Shown in pieces: positions 44,039-54,606 of a stretch of 64,000 bases of DNA. Origin of the DNA: Nitrospiraceae bacterium (GTDB lineage: Bacteria; Nitrospirota; Thermodesulfovibrionia; Thermodesulfovibrionales; UBA1546); contig JAJFTJ010000005.1 in assembly GCA_021373015.1 (NCBI GenBank), positions 161,072 through 225,071 of the forward strand, in the 5' to 3' direction. Position 1 is the stretch's first letter, and the number at the start of each line of letters is the position of its first letter. The position numbers and the translations under genes were made by a program. The notes beneath the pieces were generated by a model. That model was not told the DNA's origin and ran no database searches. It worked only from the letters and a program-made list of their open reading frames with translations.

Positions 44039-45069
44039 ACGATACATTTCTGAAGGCTTGCCGCGGTGAAGAAGTTAAACATACTCCTGTGTGGATAATG
44101 AGACAGGCAGGCAGATATCTTCCTGAATATCAGGCTGTGCGCAGCCAGGTTGATTTTCTGACTCTGTGCAAGACTCCTGAGCTTGCAGCAAAGGTTACTA
44201 TCCAGCCTGTTGATATACTCGGGGTTGATGCAGCAATACTTTTTTCAGATATTCTTATCCCGGTTGAGGCTATGGGTATGCCTCTTGAATTCACGGATAA
44301 AAAAGGGCCGGTGCTCGCTGAGCCTGTAAGAGATAAAAAAGGCGTTGATAAGCTGAAGGTGCCTGTAACAGAAGAGTCCATGCCTTTTGTTTTAGAGACA
44401 ATAAAAATTCTTAGAAAAGAACTCAGCAACAAAGTCCCGCTCATTGGTTTTTCAGGCGCGCCTTTTACTCTGGCAACATACATGATCGAAGGCGGAAGCT
44501 CGCATAATTTTATCAACACAAAGAGGATGATGTTCCAGGATAAAAAGACATTTGATTCACTCATGAAGAAACTTACAAAGACTGTCATCGCGTATCTCTC
44601 AAGCCAGATGGATGCAGGAGCGCAGGCAGTTCAGATATTTGATTCATGGGCAGGGATCCTTTCGCCTCTTGATTTCAAGGAATCAGCATTGCCTTATGTG
44701 AAAAAAATAATAAGTGCGCTCAGAGAACACAATCCTGATGCGCCGATAATATATTTTGCGAATAACTGCGCTGGAATAATAAAGGAAGTAAAAAAAACAG
44801 GCGCTGATGTTTTTGGGATTGATTGGAGGATAGATATTTCGGATGCAATTAAAAAACTCGGAAGAGACAAGATAATTCAGGGAAATCTCGATCCAACAGC
44901 ATTATTGCTTCCAAAAGACAAGATAGAAGCACGCGTTCAGGATATACTTGTAAAGGCAGAAGATGCAAAAGGGCATATCTTCAATCTTGGTCATGGCATA
45001 CTGCCTGAAATACCCGTAGAAAATGCAGTTGCGTTTGTTGAGGCAGTGCATAAATATAGTGAAAGATAG
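44035..45069 (+). CDS. hemE: uroporphyrinogen decarboxylase
   Basis: HemE removes four carboxyl groups from uroporphyrinogen III to give coproporphyrinogen III. The 344-residue protein has the N-terminal signature [26 protein letters not shown], the second block [17 protein letters not shown] and QIFDSWAG, and ends with [18 protein letters not shown]. It is translationally coupled to the upstream radical SAM gene. hemH follows after 37 bp. Confidence 0.97.
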   Translation: MNDTFLKACRGEEVKHTPVWIMRQAGRYLPEYQAVRSQVDFLTLCKTPELAAKVTIQPVDILGVDAAILFSDILIPVEAMGMPLEFTDKKGPVLAEPVRDKKGVDKLKVPVTEESMPFVLETIKILRKELSNKVPLIGFSGAPFTLATYMIEGGSSHNFINTKRMMFQDKKTFDSLMKKLTKTVIAYLSSQMDAGAQAVQIFDSWAGILSPLDFKESALPYVKKIISALREHNPDAPIIYFANNCAGIIKEVKKTGADVFGIDWRIDISDAIKKLGRDKIIQGNLDPTALLLPKDKIEARVQDILVKAEDAKGHIFNLGHGILPEIPVENAVAFVEAVHKYSER

Positions 45070-45106
45070 ATTTTGCCTTTAAATCCTTTTAAAAGAAAGG
45101 CTGGAA

Positions 45107-46078
45107 TTGGCAAAACAAACAATAGGTGTATTACTTCTAAACCTTGGCGGGCCTGATTCGATGCAGGCTGTAAGGCCATTTTTATTTAATCTATTCTCTG
45201 ATAGACAGATTATCAAGCTTGGCCCAGGTTTTTTACAGAAACCATTGGCACGCCTCATATCATCTATAAGGTCAAAGAAAACAGAGAAGTTATATCAATT
45301 AATCGGCGGCAGATCTCCTCTGCTTGATATAACAAAATTACAGGCAGCGGCATTAGAAGAAACACTAAATAAAAAGTCTGCGATTTTCAAAGTTTTTGTT
45401 GGAATGCGCTACTGGCGGCCATTAATAGAAGATACTATTAAAGAGATACATAATGCCGGCATTAACAAACTCGTTGTTCTCAGTCTTTATCCGCAATATT
45501 CGATCGCAACAACAGGCTCTGCTTATTCTAAGGCAAGAGAAGTCCTGCAGTCTTATCCCACTATTAGTCCTTTGTGTATCCATCCGTGGTTTAAACACTC
45601 TGGGTATATTGATGCATTGGTTGATGTTATTAAAAAAGGCATGGAGTCTTTTTCAGACAAAAATGTTCATGTTTTGTTCAGCGCCCACAGCCTGCCGCAG
45701 AAACTGATAGATGAAGGCGATCCTTATGTTCATCAGCTTATGGAATCAATTGAAGAAGTTTCAGAAAAAATCAGGATAAATTGGCATCTCAGTTATCAAT
45801 CAAAAACTGGTCCTGTGAAATGGCTGAGTCCGACAACAGGGGAAAAACTCAGTGAGCTTGCAGACAAGGGCGTAAGGCAGGTTCTTGTTGTCCCGATAAG
45901 TTTTGTTTCAGACCATATTGAGACATTGTATGAAATTGATATATTATATAAACAGATGGCTGACAGGCTTGGGATTACTCTCAAGCGCACAGAATCTTTA
46001 AATACTCATCCGTTGTTCATAAACGCTTTAAAGAATATTGTTATGGATAAAGTTAAGGAGAGCGATTGGGAAGAATAG
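45107..46078 (+). CDS. hemH: ferrochelatase
   Basis: HemH inserts iron into a porphyrin. The 323-residue protein begins with IGVLLLNLGGPDSM, has the metal-site His in VLFSAHSLPQKLIDEGDPY and the second signature SPTTGEKLSELADKGVRQV with VVPISFVSDHIETLYEID. Translation begins at TTG (45107) after GAAAGGCTGG, since no ATG fits. The last 13 bases overlap the hemY start. With hemY next to it, the substrate is likely protoporphyrin IX, but a coproporphyrin route (CpfC) cannot be excluded from sequence alone. Confidence 0.95.
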   Translation: MAKQTIGVLLLNLGGPDSMQAVRPFLFNLFSDRQIIKLGPGFLQKPLARLISSIRSKKTEKLYQLIGGRSPLLDITKLQAAALEETLNKKSAIFKVFVGMRYWRPLIEDTIKEIHNAGINKLVVLSLYPQYSIATTGSAYSKAREVLQSYPTISPLCIHPWFKHSGYIDALVDVIKKGMESFSDKNVHVLFSAHSLPQKLIDEGDPYVHQLMESIEEVSEKIRINWHLSYQSKTGPVKWLSPTTGEKLSELADKGVRQVLVVPISFVSDHIETLYEIDILYKQMADRLGITLKRTESLNTHPLFINALKNIVMDKVKESDWEE

Positions 46079-47436
46079 CAATAGTCGGCGGAGGAATATC
46101 AGGGCTCTCAACAGCATATGCGATACTCGAAAAAGACCCTTCAGCAGAGATAATAATTTTCGAGGCTGAGAAAAAACCCGGCGGAAAGATATGGACTGAG
46201 AAGATAGATGGGTTTCTCTGCGAGGGCGGAGTAAACGGATTTCTTGATAACAAGCCAAAGACTTTGGAATTAAGCCGAAAGCTTCTGCTTAGTCCTTTAA
46301 GAAGCAGTGATGCGGCTCGCAAAAGATTTATTTTTTCTGAGAGCAGATTAAAACTTATTCCTGAGACACCACCGGCATTTTTCTTTTCCAACCTTTTAAG
46401 TTTTTGGGGAAGACTAAGGATTATTTATGAGATCCTTGCTCCAAAAGGCAGGAATAATGACGAAAGCCTTGCAGATTTTGCAAAAAGAAGGCTTGGCAGA
46501 GAGGCATATGAAAAACTGATAGATCCCATGGCATCAGGAGTTTATGCTGGAAATCCTGAAACTCTCAGTCTTAAAAGCTGCTTCCCTCGCGTGGATAATC
46601 TCGAACAGAAATACGGCAGTCTTATTAAGGGCATGATAAAGATGAATCTGGAAGCAAAGAAGACAAACAAGGGCAAGATTGGTGCAGGACCCGGCGGGAC
46701 ACTGACATCATTCTTTGATGGAATGGAAGTAATGGTTGATTCATTAAAAAACTTTTTGGGTGACCGATTAAGAACCGAAAGCAGGGTTGTTGCTTTAGAG
46801 AAAAAACACCGCGGCTATGCTGTTGTGCTTTCAGATGATTCGGTTGTTGAGTCTGAAATTCTAATAATCGCTTCGCCTGCATACGCTGTTTCTGAGATGC
46901 TCAGGAATTTTGACAAGCCTCTCTCGTCAATCATTGGAGAAATACCATATCCTGCATTATCAGTTATCTGCTTTGGCTATAAAAAGGAAAGACTCAAACA
47001 TCAGCTTAATGGATTTGGTTTCCTTGTGCCCTTCAAAGAGAAAAGAAAAATACTCGGAACTCTCTGGGATTCGAGCATTTTCCCAAACAGGGCTCCTGAA
47101 GGATATGCGCTTTTAAGAACAATGGCCGGAGGCGCAAGAGCGTCTGAGATTGCGATGTATGATGACAAGCATTTAAGAGACATGGTTTTCAGGGAATTAA
47201 AAGACATAATGGGTATTGACGCACCGCCCGATTTTGTGAAAATTTTCAGACATGATAAATCAATCCCGCAATATAATATCGGACATGCAAGCAAGATGAA
47301 TACAGTTGAAGATATGGTTCTTAAACACAAAGACATGTATCTTACAGGTAACGCATATTACGGCATAAGTGTTAATGACTGCATAGAAAACTCGTATAAA
47401 TTAGCAGAAAAAATAACAGGCAAGGGGGGTATTTGA
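46066..47436 (+). CDS. hemY: FAD-dependent protoporphyrinogen (or coproporphyrinogen) oxidase
   Basis: The enzyme oxidises a porphyrinogen to a porphyrin by six electrons. The dinucleotide motif IAIVGGGISGLSTAYAI opens the chain, followed by FEAEKKPGGKIWTEK, DPMASGVYAGNPETLSLKSC and the C-terminal FAD-binding block YLTGNAYYGISVNDCIENSY. Length is 456 residues. The start is TTG at 46066, inside the end of hemH. The name hemY (hemG2) is by family; the choice between protoporphyrinogen and coproporphyrinogen substrate is not settled by sequence. Confidence 0.93.
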   Translation: MGRIAIVGGGISGLSTAYAILEKDPSAEIIIFEAEKKPGGKIWTEKIDGFLCEGGVNGFLDNKPKTLELSRKLLLSPLRSSDAARKRFIFSESRLKLIPETPPAFFFSNLLSFWGRLRIIYEILAPKGRNNDESLADFAKRRLGREAYEKLIDPMASGVYAGNPETLSLKSCFPRVDNLEQKYGSLIKGMIKMNLEAKKTNKGKIGAGPGGTLTSFFDGMEVMVDSLKNFLGDRLRTESRVVALEKKHRGYAVVLSDDSVVESEILIIASPAYAVSEMLRNFDKPLSSIIGEIPYPALSVICFGYKKERLKHQLNGFGFLVPFKEKRKILGTLWDSSIFPNRAPEGYALLRTMAGGARASEIAMYDDKHLRDMVFRELKDIMGIDAPPDFVKIFRHDKSIPQYNIGHASKMNTVEDMVLKHKDMYLTGNAYYGISVNDCIENSYKLAEKITGKGGI

Positions 47437-47437
47437 G

Positions 47438-47659
47438 ATGAATGAACAGGAGATTTCAGAGATTCTCTTAAAAGAAAACGAGGAATTCAGAAAGCTTAGT
47501 CAAGAGCATAAGCATCTAAAAGAAATACTCAATGATTTTAACAAAAAAGTGCATCTTACTCCTGAAGAAGAAGTTGAGAAGAAGAGGGTACAAAAAGTAA
47601 AGCTTACAGGGAAAGACAGAATGGCAGAGCTTGTGAGGGATTATAAGAAAAGCCATTAA
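47438..47659 (+). CDS. DUF465 (YdcH-like) small protein
   Basis: The 73-residue helical protein has the DUF465 pattern: EFRKLSQEHKHLKEILNDFN, then LTPEEEVEKKRVQKVKLTGKDRMAELVRDYK. Members are short coiled-coil proteins of unknown role, common in Proteobacteria and relatives. It starts one base after the hemY stop and so belongs to the haem operon transcript. Confidence 0.85.
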   Translation: MNEQEISEILLKENEEFRKLSQEHKHLKEILNDFNKKVHLTPEEEVEKKRVQKVKLTGKDRMAELVRDYKKSH

Positions 47660-47715
47660 ACAAATTAATTAATAATTAAAAATTAAGTTTAAAGACACAA
47701 GGGGGTTATTTTTTT

Positions 47716-49368
47716 ATGAGAAGCAAGACAATTAAACAAGGACTAGAACGCGCTCCACACAGAGCGCTTCTTTATGCAACAGGCATTCCTAAAAGCGAGA
47801 TGGGGAAACCATTTATAGGGGTTGCCACAAGTTTCACTGATATTATCCCAGGGCACATAGGGATGAGAGACCTTGAGAGGTTTATAGAAAAAGGAGTACA
47901 TACAGGCGGAGGGTACCCGTTTTTTTTCGGGATTCCCGGGATCTGCGACGGCATTGCAATGGGACATTCAGGCATGCACTATTCGCTTCCTTCACGTGAA
48001 CTTATTGCTGATATGGTCGAGTCTGTTTCACAGGCGCATCAGTTTGACGGACTTGTGCTTCTTACAAACTGCGATAAGATTACGCCAGGAATGCTTATGG
48101 CTGCTGCAAGAATAGATATACCAACCATAGTTGTTACTGCAGGCCCGATGTATTCAGGTCATCTAAGGGGCAAGAGACTCTCTCTTGTTAATGATACATT
48201 TGAGGCGGTAGGAAAATATAAAAAAGGTCTGCTCAAAGACGATGAACTCGAATGTCTGGAAATGTGTGCATGTCCTGGAGCCGGTTCATGTCAGGGGATG
48301 TACACTGCAAACACAATGGCATGTATAACAGAAACGCTCGGAATGAGCCTGCCCGGGTGTGCTACAGCTCTTGCAGTATCAGCTGAAAAAAGAAGAATAG
48401 CTTTTACAAGCGGGAAACAGATCGTCGAACTTGTGAATAAAGATATAACCCCGAGAAAGATAATGAACAGAAAGGCGTTCGAGAACGCAATAATGGCAGA
48501 TCTTGCGCTTGGAGGTTCTACGAACACAGTGCTTCACATTCCTGCAATAGCGCATGACGCAGAAGTGGATCTTCCTTTAGAAACATTTGATATGCTGAGC
48601 AAAAAAACTCCGCATCTGGCAAGCATGCTCCCAGGCGGTGAGCATTATTTAGAAGACCTTGACTGGGCAGGAGGAATCCCTGCTGTAATGAAAAGACTGA
48701 GAAAACTATTGAATGACACTATGACTGTGAGCGGAAAGACAATATTCGAGATAGCTGATAAAGCAGAAGTAATAAACGAAGATGTTATAAGACCTCTTGA
48801 TAAGCCTTATCACAAAGAAGGCGGGATAGCGATTCTCCGAGGGAATCTTGCTCCTGAAGGCGCAGTTGTGAAACAGTCTGCTGTAACAGAGAACATGATG
48901 AGATTCGAGGGCATTGCAAAAGTTTTCGACTCTGAGGAAGAGGGAATGAAGGCGATCCTTAATAACGAGATAAAATCAGGAGATATTGTAGTTATAAGAT
49001 ATGAAGGCCCAAAAGGCGGTCCTGGAATGCGCGAGATGCTTTCTCCGACAGCAGCAATAGCTGGAATGGGGCTGAGCGAATCAGTTGCATTGATTACAGA
49101 CGGAAGATTCTCAGGCGGAACAAGAGGACCGTGCATAGGACACATTTCTCCCGAGGCAATGGAAGGCGGGGTTATAGCGATTATTAAAAACGGAGACAGA
49201 ATAAAGATAGATATCCCCGGCAGGAAAATAGATCTGATTGTTTCTGATGATGAGATAAAACAAAGGTTCAGCAAGTGGAAAGCTCCAGAGCCTAAGATCA
49301 AGAAGGGATATCTTTCGAGATACGCGAGGATGGTCACATCAGCAGGAACAGGCGCAGTGATGAAGTGA
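47716..49368 (+). CDS. ilvD: dihydroxy-acid dehydratase
   Basis: IlvD dehydrates dihydroxy acids to the keto acids of valine and isoleucine using an iron-sulfur cluster. The 550-residue protein carries [55 protein letters not shown], and [17 protein letters not shown] with [20 protein letters not shown]. Candidate cluster cysteines are in NCDK and [10 protein letters not shown]. It is the first of the ilvD-ilvB-ilvN group. A long gap of 70 bases to ilvB could hold a promoter. Confidence 0.97.
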   Translation: MRSKTIKQGLERAPHRALLYATGIPKSEMGKPFIGVATSFTDIIPGHIGMRDLERFIEKGVHTGGGYPFFFGIPGICDGIAMGHSGMHYSLPSRELIADMVESVSQAHQFDGLVLLTNCDKITPGMLMAAARIDIPTIVVTAGPMYSGHLRGKRLSLVNDTFEAVGKYKKGLLKDDELECLEMCACPGAGSCQGMYTANTMACITETLGMSLPGCATALAVSAEKRRIAFTSGKQIVELVNKDITPRKIMNRKAFENAIMADLALGGSTNTVLHIPAIAHDAEVDLPLETFDMLSKKTPHLASMLPGGEHYLEDLDWAGGIPAVMKRLRKLLNDTMTVSGKTIFEIADKAEVINEDVIRPLDKPYHKEGGIAILRGNLAPEGAVVKQSAVTENMMRFEGIAKVFDSEEEGMKAILNNEIKSGDIVVIRYEGPKGGPGMREMLSPTAAIAGMGLSESVALITDGRFSGGTRGPCIGHISPEAMEGGVIAIIKNGDRIKIDIPGRKIDLIVSDDEIKQRFSKWKAPEPKIKKGYLSRYARMVTSAGTGAVMK

Positions 49369-49438
49369 TTTTGCTTTGCATTTAGTAAAGCTGTTTGGTA
49401 AAATTTATTAAATTTTTTCAATAGAGTAAAGGGGATAT

Positions 49439-51178
49439 ATGCATACTAAGATGTCCGGAGCAGAGATATTGTTAGAGAGTCTTAAGAAAGAGGGAGTCAA
49501 ACATATATTTGGTTATCCGGGCGGAGTTGTCCTGAATATATTCGATGCTCTCTTTGACTGCAAAGACATCCACCTTATCCTCACAAGACACGAGCAGGGC
49601 GCTGTTCATGCAGCAGACGGATATGCCCGCGCATCAGGAAAGGTTGGAGTTGCTCTTGTAACCTCTGGTCCCGGTGCAACAAACACTGTTACTGGGATTG
49701 CTAACGCCGCGATGGATTCTATTCCCATGGTTGTTTTGTCAGGTCAGGTTTCGACAACGCTTATAGGCAATGATGCTTTTCAAGAAGCAGATATTGTCGG
49801 GATCACAAGACCGTGCACAAAATATAATTTTTTAGTTAAAGATGTGAATGATCTCTCAAGGACAATAAGAGAAGCATTCTATATCGCATCGACAGGCAGA
49901 CAGGGTCCTGTGCTTGTCGATCTTCCTAAGGATGTGACAGCAGGCAAGGGAGATTTTACATGGCCTGAGATAGAGATGAGAAGCTATAAGCCTACATATG
50001 AAGGCAACAAGTGGATGATCGGACAGGCTGCTCATCTTCTTGCAAAAGCAAAAAAACCCGTGATTATTGCAGGCGGTGGAGTAATCCTCTCAAATGCTTC
50101 AAAAGAGTTAAAGGAGCTTGCAGAGCTGACACACAGCCCTGTTACTCTGACCCTTATGGGATTGGGAGGTTTCCCTGGGACAAGCAAACTTTCGATGGGA
50201 ATGCTTGGAATGCACGGAACTTATTATGCCAATAAGGCAGTTCAGGATGCGGATCTTCTTATTGCTGTAGGCATGCGTTTTGACGACAGAGTTACAAGCA
50301 AGGTTGACTCATTTGCACCTAATGCAAAGATTGTGCATATAGACATAGACCCAACCTCAATTAAAAAAAATGTAAGGGTTGATATCCCGATTGTCGGTGA
50401 TGTAAAGAAGGTTCTTTCTGTTATGAACAAGATCATAAAGGAAGAAGTAAAAGAACAGTGGGATGAAATAAGAAAGTCATGGCTTAAACAGATTGATGCA
50501 TGGAAGACTGAAAGGCCGTTGGAATACACATACAGCGATAATCTGATAAAACCGCAATTTGTGGTAGAAAAAATTTACGAATTAACTAAAGGAGATGCGA
50601 TAATCACAACTGAGGTTGGGCAGAACCAGATGTGGTCAGCGCAGTTTTATAAATTTGACAAGCCAAGAAAATGGATAACCTCAGGAGGATTAGGCACAAT
50701 GGGATTTGGTTTCCCTGCAGCAATAGGAGCGCAGTTTGCACATCCTGACCAGCTGGTAATAGACATTGCCGGAGACGGAAGCATCCAGATGAATATACAG
50801 GAGTTGGCTACTGCGGTTGTGAACAAGCTTCCTGTTAAAGTTGCAATTTTGAATAATAAGTATCTCGGGATGGTAAGACAATGGCAGGAGCTTTTCTTTA
50901 AGGAAAGGTATTCTCATACAAGACTTGATGAAGGGAATCCTGATTTTGTTAAGCTTGCAGAGTCATACGGTGCAGTAGGTCTCAGGGCATCAAAGCCAAG
51001 CGAGGTTGAACCAGTGCTAAAAGAAGCATTCAAGACAAAAGCCACTGTGTTTATGGATTTTGTTGTTGACTGGAAAGAAAAGGTCTATCCAATGGTGCCT
51101 GCAGGAGCTTCAATAGACCATATGATGTTTGAAGATGACGAGAAAAAAGAAGAAAAGAAATTAAAGGCAGTAAAATAG
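49439..51178 (+). CDS. ilvB: acetolactate synthase, large subunit
   Basis: The catalytic subunit joins two pyruvates (or pyruvate with 2-ketobutyrate) using thiamine diphosphate and FAD. Landmarks: [17 protein letters not shown], the activating Glu in [35 protein letters not shown], and the ThDP motif [20 protein letters not shown] with [15 protein letters not shown]. At 579 residues it is complete. AAAGGGG precedes the ATG. The regulatory subunit gene follows after 13 bases. Confidence 0.97.
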   Translation: MHTKMSGAEILLESLKKEGVKHIFGYPGGVVLNIFDALFDCKDIHLILTRHEQGAVHAADGYARASGKVGVALVTSGPGATNTVTGIANAAMDSIPMVVLSGQVSTTLIGNDAFQEADIVGITRPCTKYNFLVKDVNDLSRTIREAFYIASTGRQGPVLVDLPKDVTAGKGDFTWPEIEMRSYKPTYEGNKWMIGQAAHLLAKAKKPVIIAGGGVILSNASKELKELAELTHSPVTLTLMGLGGFPGTSKLSMGMLGMHGTYYANKAVQDADLLIAVGMRFDDRVTSKVDSFAPNAKIVHIDIDPTSIKKNVRVDIPIVGDVKKVLSVMNKIIKEEVKEQWDEIRKSWLKQIDAWKTERPLEYTYSDNLIKPQFVVEKIYELTKGDAIITTEVGQNQMWSAQFYKFDKPRKWITSGGLGTMGFGFPAAIGAQFAHPDQLVIDIAGDGSIQMNIQELATAVVNKLPVKVAILNNKYLGMVRQWQELFFKERYSHTRLDEGNPDFVKLAESYGAVGLRASKPSEVEPVLKEAFKTKATVFMDFVVDWKEKVYPMVPAGASIDHMMFEDDEKKEEKKLKAVK

Positions 51179-51191
51179 GGCTGGTGAATAA

Positions 51192-51689
51192 ATGAGACAT
51201 ACAATATCTGTATTGGTTGAGAATAAGTTTGGCGTATTATCACGCGTATCAGGGTTGTTCAGTGGAAGAGGCTATAACATTGAGAGCCTTTCTGTGGGCG
51301 AGACTATCGATCCTCAGATATCTATTATGACAATAGTCACAATCGGAGACGACTCGGTGATCGAGCAGATAACAAAACAGCTTAACAAGCTTATTGATGT
51401 TATCAAGGTTACAGACATGACTGAGCTTGATCATGTTGAACGCGAGATGGTTCTGCTGAAAGTTGCCCCTCGATCAGAGGATAAGTCAGAAGTTCTCAAT
51501 CTTGCGGAGATATTCAGGGGAAGGATCGTTGATTCCAGTCAAAAGACCTATACAATAGAGATTACTGGTGATGAGAAAAAGATTGAGGCATTCTTAGAAC
51601 TTATGAAGCCGATGGGGATAAAAGAATTTGTAAGAACAGGCAAGGTAGCGATAACAAGAGAAGGCATAAAAAGAAATAAAAGTCTGTAA
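51192..51689 (+). CDS. ilvN: acetolactate synthase, small regulatory subunit
   Basis: This ACT-domain protein (165 residues, also named ilvH) activates the large subunit and confers valine feedback. The N-terminal ACT domain begins [19 protein letters not shown] and contains [37 protein letters not shown] opens the second half. It completes the large-small pair with ilvB. A GGCTGGTG lies before the ATG. Confidence 0.96.
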   Translation: MRHTISVLVENKFGVLSRVSGLFSGRGYNIESLSVGETIDPQISIMTIVTIGDDSVIEQITKQLNKLIDVIKVTDMTELDHVEREMVLLKVAPRSEDKSEVLNLAEIFRGRIVDSSQKTYTIEITGDEKKIEAFLELMKPMGIKEFVRTGKVAITREGIKRNKSL

Positions 51690-51730
51690 TTTATTGAAGT
51701 GAAAAACTGTTACGGAGGGAGGTGAAGATT

Positions 51731-52123
51731 ATGAGAACACCTTTAATGAGATATGTTGCATGTTATCTGGTTGTTGCTATGTTCATTATTGCAATTGTCC
51801 CCAAAGTTGATGCAGGTCTTTCTCCTTCAGATATAATTTCCTTATCAATGACTGACAGGGCTGCGGACATCGAAAAGATTCAAAAAATTCTCGAGATTAA
51901 AGTGGTCAGAGAAAGGCTTGAAAAGCTTGGGTTGACTCAGGATGAGATTCAGCAAAGATTAAGCAATCTCAGTGACCAGCAGATACATAATGTTGCTCTT
52001 CAGTTTGATGATATAAAAGTCGGCGGAGACGCTCTGGGATTAGTTGTTGTACTTCTTATTATTGCTATTCTCGTTGTTGTGCTTATTGAGCTTACTGGTC
52101 ACAAAGTGGTTATTACAAAATAG
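51731..52123 (+). CDS. PA2779-family small membrane protein
   Basis: I choose the ATG at 51731, eight bases after the strong ribosome site GGAGGGAGG; the GTG at 51722 would overlap that site. The 130-residue product has an N-terminal hydrophobic segment (YVACYLVVAMFIIAIVPKVDA), a helical middle (DRAADIEKIQKILEIKVVRERL, of which the ERLEKLGLTQDEIQQRLSNL part is conserved), and a C-terminal membrane helix (ALGLVVVLLIIAILVVVLIE). PA2779-type proteins occur next to C39-like cysteine peptidases, as here. Function is unknown. Confidence 0.8.
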   Translation: MRTPLMRYVACYLVVAMFIIAIVPKVDAGLSPSDIISLSMTDRAADIEKIQKILEIKVVRERLEKLGLTQDEIQQRLSNLSDQQIHNVALQFDDIKVGGDALGLVVVLLIIAILVVVLIELTGHKVVITK

Positions 52124-52124
52124 A

Positions 52125-52694
52125 ATGAAAATGCAAAAGCTTTTTCAAAAGCAGGAACAGTTAAAAGCTGCGCCTGCTTTTTTTTTGGTATTTTTAGTAT
52201 TTCTATTCAATTCCTGCTCATCTATCAGCTCACTGCCTGAACCAAAACAAAGCCGTGTTATAAATAATATTCCTTTTTACTCGCAGGAAGAATACCAATG
52301 CGGTCCTGCTTCGTTAGCTGGGTTGATGAACTTTTTGGGTGTTGAGATTACTCCTGAAGAGATTGCAAAAGAAATATACAGCAAATCTGCCAAAGGCACA
52401 TTGAATATAGATATGATTTTTTACCCTCAGACAAAAGGGCTGATCTCAGAACAGTATTCAGGAAATATAGAAGATGTTAAGAAAAAAATCGATTCAGGAT
52501 ATCCCTTGATAGTGTTTGTTGATTATGGTTTTTTATCCGTTCAGGCAAATCATTTTATGGTGATTGTAGGCTATAATGAGCATGGAGTTATTGCTAACAG
52601 CGGCAAAGACAAACACAAAACAATCATCTATGAGGATTTTAAAAAGATATGGGAGAAAACAAAAAACTGGACTTTAATATTAAAAAGAAAGTGA
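52125..52694 (+). CDS. PA2778-type C39-like cysteine peptidase lipoprotein
   Basis: The ATG at 52125 directly follows the PA2779-type stop and gives a 189-residue protein with a lipoprotein-type signal (FFLVFLVFLFNSCSS). The papain-like C39 domain has the catalytic Cys in EEYQCGPASLAGLMNFLG, His in ANHFMVIVGYNE and a following Asn/Asp (ANSGKD). A longer frame from 52044 overlaps the preceding gene and lacks a signal. C39 peptidases trim double-glycine leaders; here no ABC transporter is fused, so the substrate is unknown. In PA2778-type proteins the peptidase usually continues into TPR repeats; here the TPR part is a separate gene. Confidence 0.82.
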   Translation: MKMQKLFQKQEQLKAAPAFFLVFLVFLFNSCSSISSLPEPKQSRVINNIPFYSQEEYQCGPASLAGLMNFLGVEITPEEIAKEIYSKSAKGTLNIDMIFYPQTKGLISEQYSGNIEDVKKKIDSGYPLIVFVDYGFLSVQANHFMVIVGYNEHGVIANSGKDKHKTIIYEDFKKIWEKTKNWTLILKRK

Positions 52695-52704
52695 GCAATA
52701 TTTA

Positions 52705-53187
52705 GTGAATAGTGAAAGAACACTAAGGCAAAAAATTATATACATTGTTTTTTCTTTGCTATTTACTGGTTGCTATTTGTTTGCTTCCGGCTGTTCCTTG
52801 CCTCGCATAATTATTCTTGATGATCCTCTGAGTCCTGAAGAGCATATTAACTTAGGGGTTGCATATGAAAAAAAAGGAGAGCTGGACAATGCCCTAAAAG
52901 AGTATAAGTCAGCTTCGAAAAAAATTCCTACGGCATATCTTTATATCGGCAATATCTATTTTCAAAAAAACGATTTTGACGAAGCTGAATATAATTATGC
53001 AAAAGCCATAGCAAAAGAACCTGGGAATGCTGATGCACATAATAATCTTGCATGGCTCTATTACACAAAGAAGGAAAAACTTTATGAGGCAGAGGCGCTT
53101 GCACTTAAAGCAATAGAACTTAATCCTGAGAAAAAAGAAATTTATCAGGATACGCTTGATAAAATTAGAATATTAAAAAATAAATGA
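52705..53187 (+). CDS. TPR lipoprotein
   Basis: The 160-residue protein has a lipoprotein signal (IVFSLLFTGCYLFASGC) and then about three TPR units, seen in EEHINLGVAYEKKGELDNAL, AYLYIGNIYFQKNDFDEAEY and ADAHNNLAWLYYTKKEKL. It starts at GTG (52705), ten bases after the C39 peptidase gene. TPR surfaces bind partner proteins, so it may position the peptidase's substrate. It overlaps the JAMM gene by ATGA. Confidence 0.82.
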   Translation: MNSERTLRQKIIYIVFSLLFTGCYLFASGCSLPRIIILDDPLSPEEHINLGVAYEKKGELDNALKEYKSASKKIPTAYLYIGNIYFQKNDFDEAEYNYAKAIAKEPGNADAHNNLAWLYYTKKEKLYEAEALALKAIELNPEKKEIYQDTLDKIRILKNK

Positions 53188-53603
53188 GAACTATTCTAGC
53201 TCAGAGATTGTGCTTGTCAAAAAAAATACTGGATGAAATAATTCGTCATTGCAAAAAAACAGCGCCTAATGAGGCGTGCGGTATTCTTGCCGGCAAGGGG
53301 AATGTGATATCGAAAATCTATGAGATGACTAATATTGAAAAATCCCCTGAAAGTTATTTTATGGATTCAAAAGAGCAGTTCAGTGTCATGAAAGAAATTA
53401 GGGAGCATGAACTGGATATTGTATGCATATATCATTCACATCCAAAATCTTCTGCTTACCCTTCACGGAAAGACAAGACGCTGGCTGTTTACGAAGAACC
53501 AGTATATATGATTATAAGTCTTGCTGAAAAAGATGCTGCTATAAGAGTTTTTTCTATCAAGAGAAAAAAGGTTGCTGAGGTTGAAATCTTTATAAAAAAA
53601 TAA
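53184..53603 (+). CDS. JAMM/MPN+ metallopeptidase (M67 family)
   Basis: The JAMM zinc motif is complete: Glu in APNEACGILAG and H-x-H-P-x7-S-x2-D in YHSHPKSSAYPSRKD. The 139-residue protein is of the bacterial Mov34/Mec type. Known relatives remove cysteine from the sulfur carrier CysO (Mec+ of Mycobacterium) or process ubiquitin-like proteins. No sulfur-carrier gene is visible here, but cysK and cysE are the convergent neighbours. It is translationally coupled to the TPR lipoprotein gene. Confidence 0.88.
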   Translation: MRTILAQRLCLSKKILDEIIRHCKKTAPNEACGILAGKGNVISKIYEMTNIEKSPESYFMDSKEQFSVMKEIREHELDIVCIYHSHPKSSAYPSRKDKTLAVYEEPVYMIISLAEKDAAIRVFSIKRKKVAEVEIFIKK

Positions 53604-53649
53604 AATTACTGTTTTGTTTTGATCCGCATTTAGTTCAAAAGATAGATTT

Positions 53650-54576
53650 TTAGTCCTGAAACAATTCTGTGCTCAGATAACGTTCACCGGTGCTTGGCAG
53701 AATAACTATAATGTTTTTGCCTTTGTTCTCAGGGCGTCTAGCCATCTCTAAAGCAGCGTAGACAGCTGCACCAGAAGATATCCCGCACAATATTCCTTCT
53801 TGTTTTGCAATATCTCTTGCTGTTTCAAACGCCTGTTCATTGGTTGCCTGAATTACTTCGTCTATAATTTTTGTGTTCAAAATTTCAGGAATAAAACCAG
53901 CTCCTATCCCCTGAATTTTATGAGAACCCGGATTTCCTCCTGAAAGAACAGGTGAACTAGCTGGCTCGACTGCTACAGCCTTGAAATCAGGATTTCTGCC
54001 TTTAATCACTTCTGCTACTCCTGTGATCGTGCCTCCAGTACCTACGCCTGCAACAAGTATGTCAACTTTGCCATTTGTATCTTTCCATATTTCCTCGGCT
54101 GTTGTTCTGCGGTGTATCTCAGGGTTGGCAGGATTGCTGAATTGGTCAGGCATATATGCATTTGGCGTCTCAGATAGTATCTCTTTTGCTTTTTTTATCG
54201 CTCCCTTCATACCTTCTGTTCCAGGAGTGAGAATAAGTTCCGCTCCAAGATGTTTCAGGAGCTTTTTTCTCTCCATGCTCATGGTCTCAGGCATTGTTAA
54301 AATCAAACGGTATTTTTTTACTGCACATACAAATGCAAGAGCGATTCCTGTATTCCCGCTGGTGGGCTCTACAATCAGAGTATTGTTTTTAATAATGCCT
54401 TTTCTCTCAGCAGCCTCGATCATGGCAATGCCAATTCGATCTTTGACACTGCCTAGAGGATTCTTAAATTCCAGCTTGGCAAGAATTGCTGCATTAAGAC
54501 CTTTTGATATCCTGTTTAAACGGACTAAAGGCGTTGAACCTGTGGTTAAAGTAATATCAGAAAAAATTTGGCTCAT
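53650..54576 (-). CDS. cysK: cysteine synthase (O-acetylserine sulfhydrylase)
   Basis: CysK makes cysteine from O-acetylserine and sulfide with PLP. The 308-residue protein has the PLP lysine in [16 protein letters not shown], the substrate loop [13 protein letters not shown], the phosphate loop [14 protein letters not shown] and the C-terminal [16 protein letters not shown]-type rather than CysM is supported by [14 protein letters not shown]. cysE lies 30 bp upstream on the same strand, giving the full two-step path from serine. Confidence 0.95.
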   Translation of the reverse strand: MSQIFSDITLTTGSTPLVRLNRISKGLNAAILAKLEFKNPLGSVKDRIGIAMIEAAERKGIIKNNTLIVEPTSGNTGIALAFVCAVKKYRLILTMPETMSMERKKLLKHLGAELILTPGTEGMKGAIKKAKEILSETPNAYMPDQFSNPANPEIHRRTTAEEIWKDTNGKVDILVAGVGTGGTITGVAEVIKGRNPDFKAVAVEPASSPVLSGGNPGSHKIQGIGAGFIPEILNTKIIDEVIQATNEQAFETARDIAKQEGILCGISSGAAVYAALEMARRPENKGKNIIVILPSTGERYLSTELFQD

Positions 54577-54606
54577 ATTTTTTCACCAGAATATTTACAT
54601 TCTGTC

